This document shows positions 45,552 through 54,227 of a DNA stretch of 64,000 bases, piece after piece; positions within the stretch are counted from its first letter, which is position 1; the number at the start of each line of letters is the position of its first letter. A program made the translations under genes and the position numbers. The notes below the pieces were generated by a model. That model made no database searches. It was given only the letters and a program-made list of their open reading frames with translations, and was not told the origin of the DNA. The stretch lies in contig CP094668.1 of NCBI GenBank assembly GCA_022836915.1, positions 4,774,001 through 4,838,000 of the forward strand. The letters run 5' to 3'. The DNA comes from Paenibacillus sp. OVF10. Lineage in GTDB: Bacteria; Bacillota; Bacilli; Paenibacillales; Paenibacillaceae.

Positions 45552-47610
45552 TAAGTTCTCCCTTTCTATTCAGCTGGGAAGTATTGCTCAGTGCATCTTT
45601 ACCCGCCTCTGATTGTGCTACTCGTGAAGCAATAACCCGATCTTTGGTACGCGTAATTTCCTTCCAGCTTTTACCCTTCTCCTGTTCCCACTTGGAAAGG
45701 GTGAAATATTTGATCTCTGCCACGGTTTCGTCCGTATCAATCATTTTAAATCGAATATATTTTTCCTTTTCCGATTTGGTGTCAATAGTGATCTTACCGT
45801 ACCACTCTGGTTTGAGATTTAGATGAAATAAATCAGCATCATCCCGGAATTGGAATGAGACAAATTTCTTGCTGTCTTTGCCATCCCACTGATAATAGGT
45901 GTAGAACCACAACCGAGAGTCAAATACGTAATGCTCCCAGCCTTTCGGAGTCTCTTTAAGTCCAAACTCAATAATACCATCATTATCAACATCACCGCTT
46001 AAAATTTTGTCATCTCTATACGTTTGATCCGGTGATTTGAAAGCATTGACTAACTTGTTATCTTTAACATACATAATTTGCGAGAAGGAACTCCGATCAT
46101 CCAGCTCGGCATCCAGTACAATGCCCATCTGTCCTTCCGCGATCTCTCCGCCCAGAGCATTATAAACTTCTTTAACGGTATAATCGGTCTGCACCCGATC
46201 AACTTCCTTGAAGCTGCCATCTTCGTACTGGTATAACGCAATCGTTGCAAAACCGCTGTTGTTCAGCGAAATGATAACAAAATCACTTTTACCATCTCCG
46301 CTCAAATCCAGCGTATTCCCCTGCGCATCATCAATGATATATTGATTATACGGAACTCCACCCAAGACCTGCTCCAGTGCCCCGCCCTTGTAGGAATATG
46401 CAGTTAGGGCCTTCTGCTCCTGCAGACTTACACCAAGAATAATATCCGGATTTCCGTCATTCGTAATATCCAATACTTTAAAGGATTGCAGCTCATTTCC
46501 CGGCACATCAAATGTAAGCTTTTTAACCCATGTGCCTCCCTGCTCTTCCAAAATCATGCCATGGATTCGCACATTCTCATTTGGTGTCTCATAAAAAACA
46601 ATCGCTTCCCGAGTTCCATCCCCGTTCAGGTCTTCCACCCGAATCATGCTGGTATTATTCATATCCTTGGGACGAATCAATGTACTCTCTGGCGGCAGTT
46701 TAACCTGAACCACGTTGTACAGTTTCTCCTTATCGGTGGACATCATTGGTTTTCTCATCAAACCCTTGGGGTCACTTATGACTGTACATCCGCTTAGAAC
46801 AGAACCAAGCATAATTGCCATAGTTCCTGCTGCTACAAAGCGTCCCCACCGTGAATTAAACAATCTCATCACTCTTTTCAATAGTTTAAATCTGGTTTTT
46901 TCTTGCTGTGTCAGTCTTCGTCCACGAATATCAAAAGCAATCTTGCCTTCTGCCAATCCCCAGATCCGTGTGGCATGTTTCTCAGCAAGTTCAATAGGCA
47001 GTACTGCAATGACTGTTGCACGTTCTTCTTCACATAATTTGCGCAGCGTTTCCAGCACCGAATCTGCTGTGTGAGGGTCAAGACCAATCACTGGTTCATC
47101 GGCCAAAACAACTTTGGCACCATGAGCAAGTGCTCTTGCAATGGCAACACGCTGCTTCTCGCCACCACTGAGCTTCTCTGCTATTTGATGTGCTTTATCA
47201 AGTAATCCCAATCCTTCGAGATAATCCATAGCACCCATATAATCATCGGAACGTACCATACCGGTTACCATTCTCCATACGGGAGTCTGACCCGATCGTC
47301 CGATTAATACATTTTTAAGAGCCGTACGTCTGGGAAATAATTCTGGATTCTGTTCCAGGTAAGCCCATTCCCGTTTAATTTTCCGTTTTCCGGACCAGCC
47401 TTCTTTCAAAATCTCGGCGCCATCCACCGTAAACCGGCCGGAATCCCATTTTTCCATCATGGCCAAACATTTAAGCAACATGCTTTTACCGCTACCGCTT
47501 GAGCCAACTACAGCTATCATCTCACCTTGTTGCATATCAAATCGAATATCCCGTAGAACGGGAACGCGGTCCACGCCAACGGATTTACTCAAGTTCTCTA
47601 CTCTGATCAT
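45544..47610 (-). CDS. ABC ATPase joined to an FG-GAP/VCBS-like lipoprotein (fusion, or two genes merged by an indel)
   Basis: 688 aa in one frame. Residues 1-237: ABC ATPase (Walker A GSSGSGKSM, signature LSGGEKQR, Walker B VVLADEP). Residues ~247-688: a complete lipoprotein-like unit starting MRLFNSRW, hydrophobic AAGTMAIMLGSVLSGC with lipobox, then FG-GAP-like Asp repeats (DLNGDGTREA, DITNDGNPD, DLSGDGKSDF, DVDNDGIIEF). The join lies at a T6 run, 46896-46901. One base fewer ends the ATPase as EKPDLNY and leaves an ATG at 46869 for the lipoprotein; one base more also gives a stop. In a window full of such indels, two coupled genes are likelier. Coupled to the two-component system downstream. 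Confidence 0.7.
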   Translation of the reverse strand: MIRVENLSKSVGVDRVPVLRDIRFDMQQGEMIAVVGSSGSGKSMLLKCLAMMEKWDSGRFTVDGAEILKEGWSGKRKIKREWAYLEQNPELFPRRTALKNVLIGRSGQTPVWRMVTGMVRSDDYMGAMDYLEGLGLLDKAHQIAEKLSGGEKQRVAIARALAHGAKVVLADEPVIGLDPHTADSVLETLRKLCEEERATVIAVLPIELAEKHATRIWGLAEGKIAFDIRGRRLTQQEKTRFKLLKRVMRLFNSRWGRFVAAGTMAIMLGSVLSGCTVISDPKGLMRKPMMSTDKEKLYNVVQVKLPPESTLIRPKDMNNTSMIRVEDLNGDGTREAIVFYETPNENVRIHGMILEEQGGTWVKKLTFDVPGNELQSFKVLDITNDGNPDIILGVSLQEQKALTAYSYKGGALEQVLGGVPYNQYIIDDAQGNTLDLSGDGKSDFVIISLNNSGFATIALYQYEDGSFKEVDRVQTDYTVKEVYNALGGEIAEGQMGIVLDAELDDRSSFSQIMYVKDNKLVNAFKSPDQTYRDDKILSGDVDNDGIIEFGLKETPKGWEHYVFDSRLWFYTYYQWDGKDSKKFVSFQFRDDADLFHLNLKPEWYGKITIDTKSEKEKYIRFKMIDTDETVAEIKYFTLSKWEQEKGKSWKEITRTKDRVIASRVAQSEAGKDALSNTSQLNRKGELNE

Positions 47611-47693
47611 CGCGATGTCTCCTCTTGTCCATGTTTTTCCCTACCACTAGTGTACTCGGAAATGGACATCAATTTCCATGCGAACACCAGCTT

Positions 47694-48880
47694 CTATTTT
47701 AACACAGATTCGAACTCAGGTTTACGACGAAATAATATACCCGCCACGCCGAAAAGAAGGTACATGATTCCGAGCAAGGTGAACATGCTTCCAGGTGAAA
47801 TCCAGTTGATCATCTGACCCCCAGATTCGGTCCAATAATACTTCCAATCGTGAAATGAAAGGATGCCACAACATTGGCTGCAGGCAGCAACACTTTAGGC
47901 AAAATATCTGCGGCATAGGCAAGGCCCAATGAGAAAAAGGAGCCGACCAGGCCACCAGCGATTGTTAACAATACAAGCGTCCACCAGAAATGCGTACCTG
48001 CGACTGGAACCAGCATGAAGATGATTCCCCCGCTGATGCCCGCAGACATCAATATCTTTTTACGCCCGTATCGGTCACTCAACATCCCCAGAGGCAATTG
48101 TAGGAACAAACCTCCAATCCCGATAAAGGAAGCAACGACGAAATCTGATCGGTGTCGAACCCAATACGTAGGCCATACACGGGGAAGTTACTATTCATAC
48201 CGGCCTCCATATATCCGTACAAAAGAGCAGGTAACAGTGCGTACCAAGCCCATGCCAGACTACGACGGAAGCGCCGTTCAGGGAGCTGGCCATGCTCTGC
48301 TTTTTCCGGCTTCGTATTCGGAAGCTTCATTAATACCAGTATAAGTACTGCTGCCATACATACGAACAATACCCAGAAAGGGACAGCATCACCGAAGCCA
48401 AGCAGCTTGATTCCTAGTGGACCAATGCTGAATCCCAGACCGTAGGACATGCCATATAACGATATGTAGCGACCACGTTTTTCAGGTGCCGTAACAAGCA
48501 GCACCCAGAGCTGAGCCGCATAATGCAGTGCGCTGTCTCCTATTCCAACGATCAGGCGCAATATGAACCATATTTTAATATCTGGTAAATACGGAAATAG
48601 TATTAAAGGGACCATGACCAATATCAGGCCACCAACAATCAGTTTTTTGAAGCCGAGTGCTCCTAATAGTCGTTCCGCAACTAGAGTCATGGCAAAAGAG
48701 CCAATGTACAATGCAGCAGCGTTTAATCCGTTTAAACCTGGTGAAACCCCTTTTGCTCCAAAAAATCGAAAGGACAGGCAGCAAAAGGCCCTGACTAATT
48801 CCAGCTACCACAATAACCGTAATCAAAATCAGATAATTGGCTGTCGAGTGTGATAGTTTGGGGCGAGTAATCGATGACAC
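47694..48880 (-). CDS. MFS transporter (three frameshifts)
   Basis: About 395 aa, twelve helices in pieces. Breaks at 48760-48765 (A6, two missing or one extra), 48141-48143 (A3) and 47818-47822 (C5). Corrected pieces run YLILITVIVVAGISQGLLLPV ... GVSPGLNGLNAAALYIGSF ... the MFS loop GMLSDRYGRKK ... ending PEFESVLK at 47694. GTG start at 48880 with GGAGG nine bases upstream. Drug or metabolite exporter; no specificity evident. Confidence 0.8.
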
Positions 48881-49035
48881 GAATTCATTCCTCCTGCGAA
48901 CACACAAAGAAAAATCGCCATCGCTGACGACTTTTGTATGGTATACATATGGTTTTAAACTGCTATTCTTGAATCAGGGCTTTGCCCCGGACTTGAACAT
49001 TATAGTGGACAACGCCCTGCAAAACAAGCCATAAT

Positions 49036-49215
49036 AGAGGTTGTTCAAAAAGTTCACTTTTGATTACGAATCATGCCTAGTGGCATCATCAGCTTCGAAG
49101 ATGAAATTCAGCCGAAATGTCCGTTGCTCACGTAGTTTTCCTACGCTCCGCTACTCCATTTCTATCTTCATTCCATCTTCTTGGTACTGAAAACCAGACT
49201 TTTTGAACACGCACT
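49036..49215. repeat. MITE/REP-like element with inverted ends
   Basis: About 180 bp bounded by TTGTTCAAAAAGT (49041-49053) and ACTTTTTGAACAC (49198-49210). No coding potential. The interior (TTCAGCCGAAATGTC, CTACGCTCCGCTACTCC) matches my recollection of a dispersed Paenibacillus repeat. It fills most of the gap between the MFS gene and the winged-helix gene. Confidence 0.65.
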
Positions 49216-49271
49216 AATCGTACTTAAGTCGCTGCGTACATTTAGATGTGACGGGAGGATTCTGCAACATT

Positions 49272-50192
49272 ATGGCTTATCATGTGAAAATTGATGTTTC
49301 ACCGATATATGAAATGCTTAACAGCTTTTTGGTTTATGTCACGAAAAAATGGATTCAGCATCTGGATATTGGTCCTGAATGGATTCAGGAAGTGGAAGGC
49401 AAACTAAGTTCCAATGTACGAGCTGCGCTCGCACCTGCTGCCACTTGGCCATTTGATGATTTTGATGTCCTGTTTGCATGGGCTGCGTATCAAAATGATA
49501 CGAAGGAAAATCGTGAATTTCTGGACATGCTTGCCGGAATGACAGCGGAAGACCTGTTTGCACGTGTGTCTCCTCTTCTGCCCGCTCTTACAATAGAAGA
49601 ATCTACGCGCATTCGGAACAGTTATGTCCCATTATTGCGACTATGGGATGAACACTACTGTCAGAATATGAGCGAAGATCAGCGTGTGTGGCTGGAAGAA
49701 GATGCCGAAGAAAAACGCATTTTGCTTGATAAAATGGGCCCTGAACTACTTATTGAATATGCTACGGCAGGAGTTCTTGTTGAACCAATGCCTGGATTGA
49801 ATGAAGTTATCCTGTTTCCAACGGTGCACAATCGCCCTATTAATATGTACTGCTTCTATGAGGGGATGATGATTATGCAGTATCCCGTAGATGCACCTGA
49901 AGAGAACGAAGACCAGCCGCCAACATGCCTTTTACGTTTTACCCATGCATTGGCTGATCCCGAAAGACTTCGCCTGCTTCGTTACGTATCGGATGAACCC
50001 AAATCCCTCGCTGAGATGTGTGAAGAATTGGGTAAGGACGAAGACACGGTCAAAGACCAGGTTATGGCGCTACGCATCGCAGGTCTGCTACGGACCCATC
50101 TGCTCGGAAGTAACCGCAAAGAGAAATACAGTATTCGGCCGGATGGCGTATCTGAATTGAATATGTTTCTGGAATCCTACATTCGCATTTAA
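49272..50192 (+). CDS. ArsR-like winged-helix regulator with N-terminal ligand domain
   Basis: About 306 aa. C-terminal winged helix (about 220-300: THALADPERLRLLRYVSDEPKSLAEM ... VMALRIAGLL ... LGSNRKEKYSI) is ArsR-type without the metal-binding Cys of ArsR/SmtB. The N-terminal 200 residues, acidic and helical, are of the DUF5937-like kind found in such regulators; the ligand is unknown. ATG at 49272 is about 14 bases after GGGAGG, a wide gap. Followed 49 bp later by the HAD gene, probably co-transcribed. Confidence 0.75.
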   Translation: MAYHVKIDVSPIYEMLNSFLVYVTKKWIQHLDIGPEWIQEVEGKLSSNVRAALAPAATWPFDDFDVLFAWAAYQNDTKENREFLDMLAGMTAEDLFARVSPLLPALTIEESTRIRNSYVPLLRLWDEHYCQNMSEDQRVWLEEDAEEKRILLDKMGPELLIEYATAGVLVEPMPGLNEVILFPTVHNRPINMYCFYEGMMIMQYPVDAPEENEDQPPTCLLRFTHALADPERLRLLRYVSDEPKSLAEMCEELGKDEDTVKDQVMALRIAGLLRTHLLGSNRKEKYSIRPDGVSELNMFLESYIRI

Positions 50193-50241
50193 TTTAGTTG
50201 AACCATTGTGGAGTTACTGGCTACAAGGAGTGAGTTAGATC

Positions 50242-51027
50242 ATGAAAATAATGAAACAACATATTTTGTTTGACCTTGATGATACACTTGTATATTGCAA
50301 CAAGTACTTCAACCTGATTTTGGGAGAATTCTTTGAGAATATGCAAGAGTGGTTTGATGGACATTCTCTGACAACACAAGAGATTCGAGAAAAACAGCTG
50401 GAGATCGATGTAACCGGAGTGAACAAGCTTGGTTTTGCAAGTCATCATTTCCCGCAATCCCTGATTGATACCTATCGTTACTTCTCCGGAAAGTTTAACA
50501 GATTAACTTCTCCCAGAGAAGAGTCCTATCTGAGCAAGTTGGGTATGAGTGTGTACGACCAGGAGGTTGAACCCTACCCTCATATGGTTGAAACGCTTGA
50601 GAACCTCAAAGGTGCCGGACATTCCCTCTACCTATATACCGGCGGCGAAACCGTGATTCAGCAGCGCAAGATTGATCAGATGAAACTCTCGGCTTATTTT
50701 GATGATCGGATCTATATCCGACAACACAAAAACGTCGAGGCACTGGAAGGCATTCTGTCTAATGGTCCGTTTGATCGTCGTGCAACGTGGATGATCGGTA
50801 ACTCACTGCGGACAGACATTATGCCCGCGGTAAAAGCCGGAATTCACAGCATATATATCAAACAACCAAATGAATGGCAATACAACATCGTAGAACTTCA
50901 ACCTAATCCGGAAACATCGATGTATACCATCACTGCACTGGAAGAGGTACCAAAAGTGATACACGAAAATATACAACAGCAGCAACAAAAAGGACCCTTG
51001 GATAAGGGTCCTTTTGCTGTATGTTAA
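50242..51027 (+). CDS. HAD-superfamily hydrolase
   Basis: 261 aa. Motif I FDLDDTLVY, motif II LYTGG, motif III/IV MIGNSLRTDI. Phosphatase fold with a helical cap (about 20-100). The last 15 residues (QQQQQKGPLDKGPFAVC) are encoded by the terminator hairpin; one more A in the A5 run at 50987 would stop the protein at the TAA in the loop, so the tail may be an indel artefact. Substrate unknown. Confidence 0.85.
   Translation: MKIMKQHILFDLDDTLVYCNKYFNLILGEFFENMQEWFDGHSLTTQEIREKQLEIDVTGVNKLGFASHHFPQSLIDTYRYFSGKFNRLTSPREESYLSKLGMSVYDQEVEPYPHMVETLENLKGAGHSLYLYTGGETVIQQRKIDQMKLSAYFDDRIYIRQHKNVEALEGILSNGPFDRRATWMIGNSLRTDIMPAVKAGIHSIYIKQPNEWQYNIVELQPNPETSMYTITALEEVPKVIHENIQQQQQKGPLDKGPFAVC
50988..51016 (+). 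terminator. Terminator overlapping the HAD gene end
   Basis: AAAAGGACCCTTGGATAAGGGTCCTTTT. Confidence 0.8.
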
Positions 51028-51040
51028 CAGTTAACTAACA

Positions 51041-53380
51041 TCAAGCATCCTGTTTCTCACCAGATAACTTGCCTGTTACCACATCTTGCAAAATAATACG
51101 TGCCTTCACTGTACTCCCGTCTTTTCGTTTGAACGACAGTACCTGGGTACTGCCCTTCTCAATCAGCGATTTTAACATCGTACTGGTGATTTTTTTGCCC
51201 GCATACTCTTTCCAAACTACAAACGAACAGCCTTCTTTGAAACGTGAGCATCCATAACCCTTCTTGCCCTCTATAATCTGACCCGTGCAGCCGGGAGAAG
51301 GACAAGGTGCCAGTAACTCTCTCACTCCCGATGGACTCGCACTAGAAGACGGCGCCTTGGTGGCCGCACTTTTCCCACTGCCGGCTCTCGATGAAGATGC
51401 CGAAGACTGACGGGACGTTTTTGCAGTCGAACCGCCACTAGCTGTCTTGGCAGATGTCCTTGTATTCCCGGCCTGGGTTCTTGCTCCTTTACCTTTCCCC
51501 CTGCCTGCCCGTGAATCTTCTCCAAAAGCATCTGCTGGAGCAGGAGCTTGTACACGCACTTTCTCAATGATGGACAAGGTGAATTTCTTGACGTTCTCCA
51601 TGAACTTGTCCTGACCCGCCTCACCTTTGGAAATCTGATATAACCTTCTTTCCCATTGCCCGGTCATCTCAGGTGAAGTTAACAGATCTACACCCGCACG
51701 GCGAATCAACTCAATAGCTGTTCTGCCTTTGAGCGTTAACTGCATTTTCTTCCCTTGCAGCGTAATGTAACCCACGTTTTTGAGGCGTTCAATTGTAGCC
51801 GCACGTGTAGCCGGAGTACCCAGACCACTATCTTTCATCGCATCTCGCAGCTCTTCATTCTCGATCTGCTTGCCTGCACTCTCCATCGCTTTCAGCAATG
51901 TTCCCTCGGTATAACTTTTGGGAGGCTGGGTCGCCTTCTCCTTAAACTCACTCTTCGTACATTGAACAGGCAAGTCGGGTTGTACAGCAAAAGCCTTGTC
52001 CGTCCACTCTTCAGCTTCCTCTTCCTCATTGCCGTTTTTCTTAGTCTTCTTTTTGCCTGCACCGCCCTGTTCCTGATCTCCAGAACCGAGAACCACTTTC
52101 CATCCGAGGGACAGCAGTTCTTTGACAGATGTCTTAAACTGATGTTTCTCCACTTCGGTGAGCACGGTATGTTGCTTATACTCCGCCGGAGGATAAAAGT
52201 GAGACAAGAAACGTCTTACAATCAAATCATAGATGTTCTGCTCATCCTTGGATAAAGTACCTGGTCGCTTCAAAGTAGGTAGGATCGCGTGGTGATCCTC
52301 AACCCTGCTCGGGTTACATACCCCTTTATTATTCTTATGAACAAGCTCTGGCTTGGCCCCTTGCGCAAGCTCACTATAGGTACCATTTTTAAGCAGGTTT
52401 AGTGTTTTGTGCATACCTTCAATATTCTGTTCTGTAACATAGTTGGAGTTTGTCCGCGGATACGAAATTACCTTGTGTTTTTCATACAAGGCCTGTGCAA
52501 TATCCAATGTTTTTTTGGCTCCATATCCAAACTTGGCATTGGCTTCGCGCTGTAAAAGGGTCAGGTCATACAAACGATACGGATACTCCTTTGTCTGCTT
52601 TGCTTCGTATTTGGTAATCTGCCCTGTCTTGCCCTTCACACTGGCTGCAATGGCCTCTGCTGCCTCCGCATCGGTCAGCTTATCTCCCTGACGCAGTCCC
52701 CGATACTCAACACCTTCCTGCCGAAACCAAGCGGCTACTTCATAAAAGGTCTGTGACTGGAACGCTTCAATCTCTATTTCCCGATCGTAGATTAGCGCGA
52801 GTACTGGCGTCTGCACACGGCCTACAGACAACAATGCATTATGGCGGGTTGTAAACGCCCGCGAGGCATTCATCCCAATCAGCCAATCAGCTTCACTTCT
52901 GGCGCGAGCAGCATGGGTCAAATTTTCAAATTCAGAGGCATCCTTCAGACCATCAAAACCACGTCTAATGCTCTCTGCCGTCAAATCCGATATCCATAAA
53001 CGCTTTACAGGTTGACGCAGCTTCAATTGCTGTTGTATGAGGGCGAAGATGTACTGACCTTCTCTCCCTGCATCGCAAGCATTAACGATCGCTGAAGCCC
53101 GTTTTGCCAGTTCTCCAATCATTTTGAGCTGATCTTTTGTCCTCGGATTGGGTACAATCTTGAACTGATCGGGTATGATCGGCAGGTCCGCTATATTCCA
53201 GCGCTTGTACTTTGTATCATAGGCATCCGGTTCAGCCAGTCCAAGCAAATGCCCTATCGCCCATGTGATGATGTAATGTTCACCTTCGAGATACGTGCGA
53301 TTGTTCTTGGCCTTTGGTTCTATGACGGCGGCAATGGTTCGACCCATGTCGGGTTTTTCCGCTATAACCAGTGTCTTCAT
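51041..53380 (-). CDS. topB: DNA topoisomerase III (type IA)
   Basis: 779 aa. Relaxes and decatenates single-stranded regions. TOPRIM domain with LVIAEKPDMGR and the metal triad region DAGREGQYIF; active-site Tyr in VISYPRTNSNY. A long insert of acid/Lys-rich residues (about 445-465), a low-complexity Ser/Ala/Gly/Lys stretch (about 640-695), then a C-terminal zinc-finger-like CPSPGC ... CSRFKEGC and a 'KxxxSxxx' repeat domain. Starts at 53380 after GGAGGAGAG. Chromosomal TopB rather than a plasmid TraE type, judging from its context. Confidence 0.95.
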   Translation of the reverse strand: MKTLVIAEKPDMGRTIAAVIEPKAKNNRTYLEGEHYIITWAIGHLLGLAEPDAYDTKYKRWNIADLPIIPDQFKIVPNPRTKDQLKMIGELAKRASAIVNACDAGREGQYIFALIQQQLKLRQPVKRLWISDLTAESIRRGFDGLKDASEFENLTHAARARSEADWLIGMNASRAFTTRHNALLSVGRVQTPVLALIYDREIEIEAFQSQTFYEVAAWFRQEGVEYRGLRQGDKLTDAEAAEAIAASVKGKTGQITKYEAKQTKEYPYRLYDLTLLQREANAKFGYGAKKTLDIAQALYEKHKVISYPRTNSNYVTEQNIEGMHKTLNLLKNGTYSELAQGAKPELVHKNNKGVCNPSRVEDHHAILPTLKRPGTLSKDEQNIYDLIVRRFLSHFYPPAEYKQHTVLTEVEKHQFKTSVKELLSLGWKVVLGSGDQEQGGAGKKKTKKNGNEEEEAEEWTDKAFAVQPDLPVQCTKSEFKEKATQPPKSYTEGTLLKAMESAGKQIENEELRDAMKDSGLGTPATRAATIERLKNVGYITLQGKKMQLTLKGRTAIELIRRAGVDLLTSPEMTGQWERRLYQISKGEAGQDKFMENVKKFTLSIIEKVRVQAPAPADAFGEDSRAGRGKGKGARTQAGNTRTSAKTASGGSTAKTSRQSSASSSRAGSGKSAATKAPSSSASPSGVRELLAPCPSPGCTGQIIEGKKGYGCSRFKEGCSFVVWKEYAGKKITSTMLKSLIEKGSTQVLSFKRKDGSTVKARIILQDVVTGKLSGEKQDA

Positions 53381-53416
53381 CCGTCCATCTCTCCTCCTTC
53401 ACCGTCCGCATGACGG

Positions 53417-53448
53417 CAAAAAGGGCATTCCGCCGACGGAAGCCCCTT
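53417..53448 (-). terminator. Terminator after fur
   Basis: Minus strand: AAGGGGCTTCCGTCGGCGGAATGCCCTTTTT. Confidence 0.75.
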
Positions 53449-53504
53449 GCTTCTGAAACTCATTATATCAGATTTTGGATTCGGGAGCACCTTCCCGAAA
53501 TGAA

Positions 53505-53996
53505 TTATCCTGCTGCCTGTTCCTTTAATACATGTTTTTGTCTGCACTCTTTGCATACACCCTGGAAATCCAGACGATGATCCGTAACAGCAAAGCCATA
53601 CTGACGTTCGATTTGTTGTTCCAAACGAAGCAGACCATCTTCCATAATCTCTTCTACTTTACCACATTCTGTACAGATCAAATGATGGTGGTGATGGGAA
53701 CCGTCTGTACTTCGCAAATCAAAGCGCGCAGCGCCGTCACCAAAGTTAATCTTTTCAACGACCTGAAGGTCACTCAGCAGTTCGAGAGTGCGGTATACGG
53801 TAGCCAATCCAATCTCAGGGAACTGCTCCTTAACCAGGAGAAATACTTCCTCTGCGCTGAAATGATCCTTTTCATGTTCAAGCAATACACGTACAGTAAC
53901 TTCCCGTTGTTGTGTTAACTTATATCCTTTTTCAACCAATTGATTTTTAATGTGAAAGATCTGTTCTGAAATGGACTTGTCCCGGTTACTTGCCAT
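53505..53996 (-). CDS. fur: Ferric uptake regulator Fur
   Basis: 163 aa. Fe2+-sensing repressor of iron uptake. Winged helix with YKLTQQREVTVRVLLEHEKD and EIGLATVYRTLELLSDLQVV, very close to B. subtilis Fur as I remember it; metal site SHHHHHLICTECGKVEEI; structural zinc Cys pair CxxC twice (CTEC, CKEC). ATG at 53996, nine bases after GGAGGTG; the frame is open further up but without a site. A perfect PerR-type box lies 78 bp upstream. Confidence 0.95.
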   Translation of the reverse strand: MASNRDKSISEQIFHIKNQLVEKGYKLTQQREVTVRVLLEHEKDHFSAEEVFLLVKEQFPEIGLATVYRTLELLSDLQVVEKINFGDGAARFDLRSTDGSHHHHHLICTECGKVEEIMEDGLLRLEQQIERQYGFAVTDHRLDFQGVCKECRQKHVLKEQAAG

Positions 53997-54073
53997 AGCA
54001 GGTCGCACCTCCGGTTTATATTCATTAGATTTTACTTTTATCTTACTGATTCTAGGTTTCACTGAATCCTTAT

Positions 54074-54088
54074 TTATAATCATTATAA
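54074..54088. promoter_or_regulatory. PerR-type operator upstream of fur
   Basis: TTATAATCATTATAA, a perfect 7-1-7 palindrome equal to the Bacillus PerR consensus TTATAATnATTATAA (Fur boxes are TGATAATnATTATCA). The fur -10 may lie inside it. fur is a PerR target in B. subtilis. Confidence 0.8.
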
Positions 54089-54175
54089 TATAATAATAAA
54101 TCTTTATCACTTAAAAAGCAATGATATTGCTCACACTTAGATGAAATATATAGTCAACTTGGTTAAAATAACAGC

Positions 54176-54207
54176 AAACAACCCTCGCTAATCGCGAAGG
54201 TTGTCAT
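54176..54207 (-). terminator. Terminator after gltD
   Basis: GACAACCTTCGCGATTAGCGAGGGTTGTT; minus-strand T-run is short. Confidence 0.6.
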
Positions 54208-54227
54208 TGATATCTTGTTCTATACTT

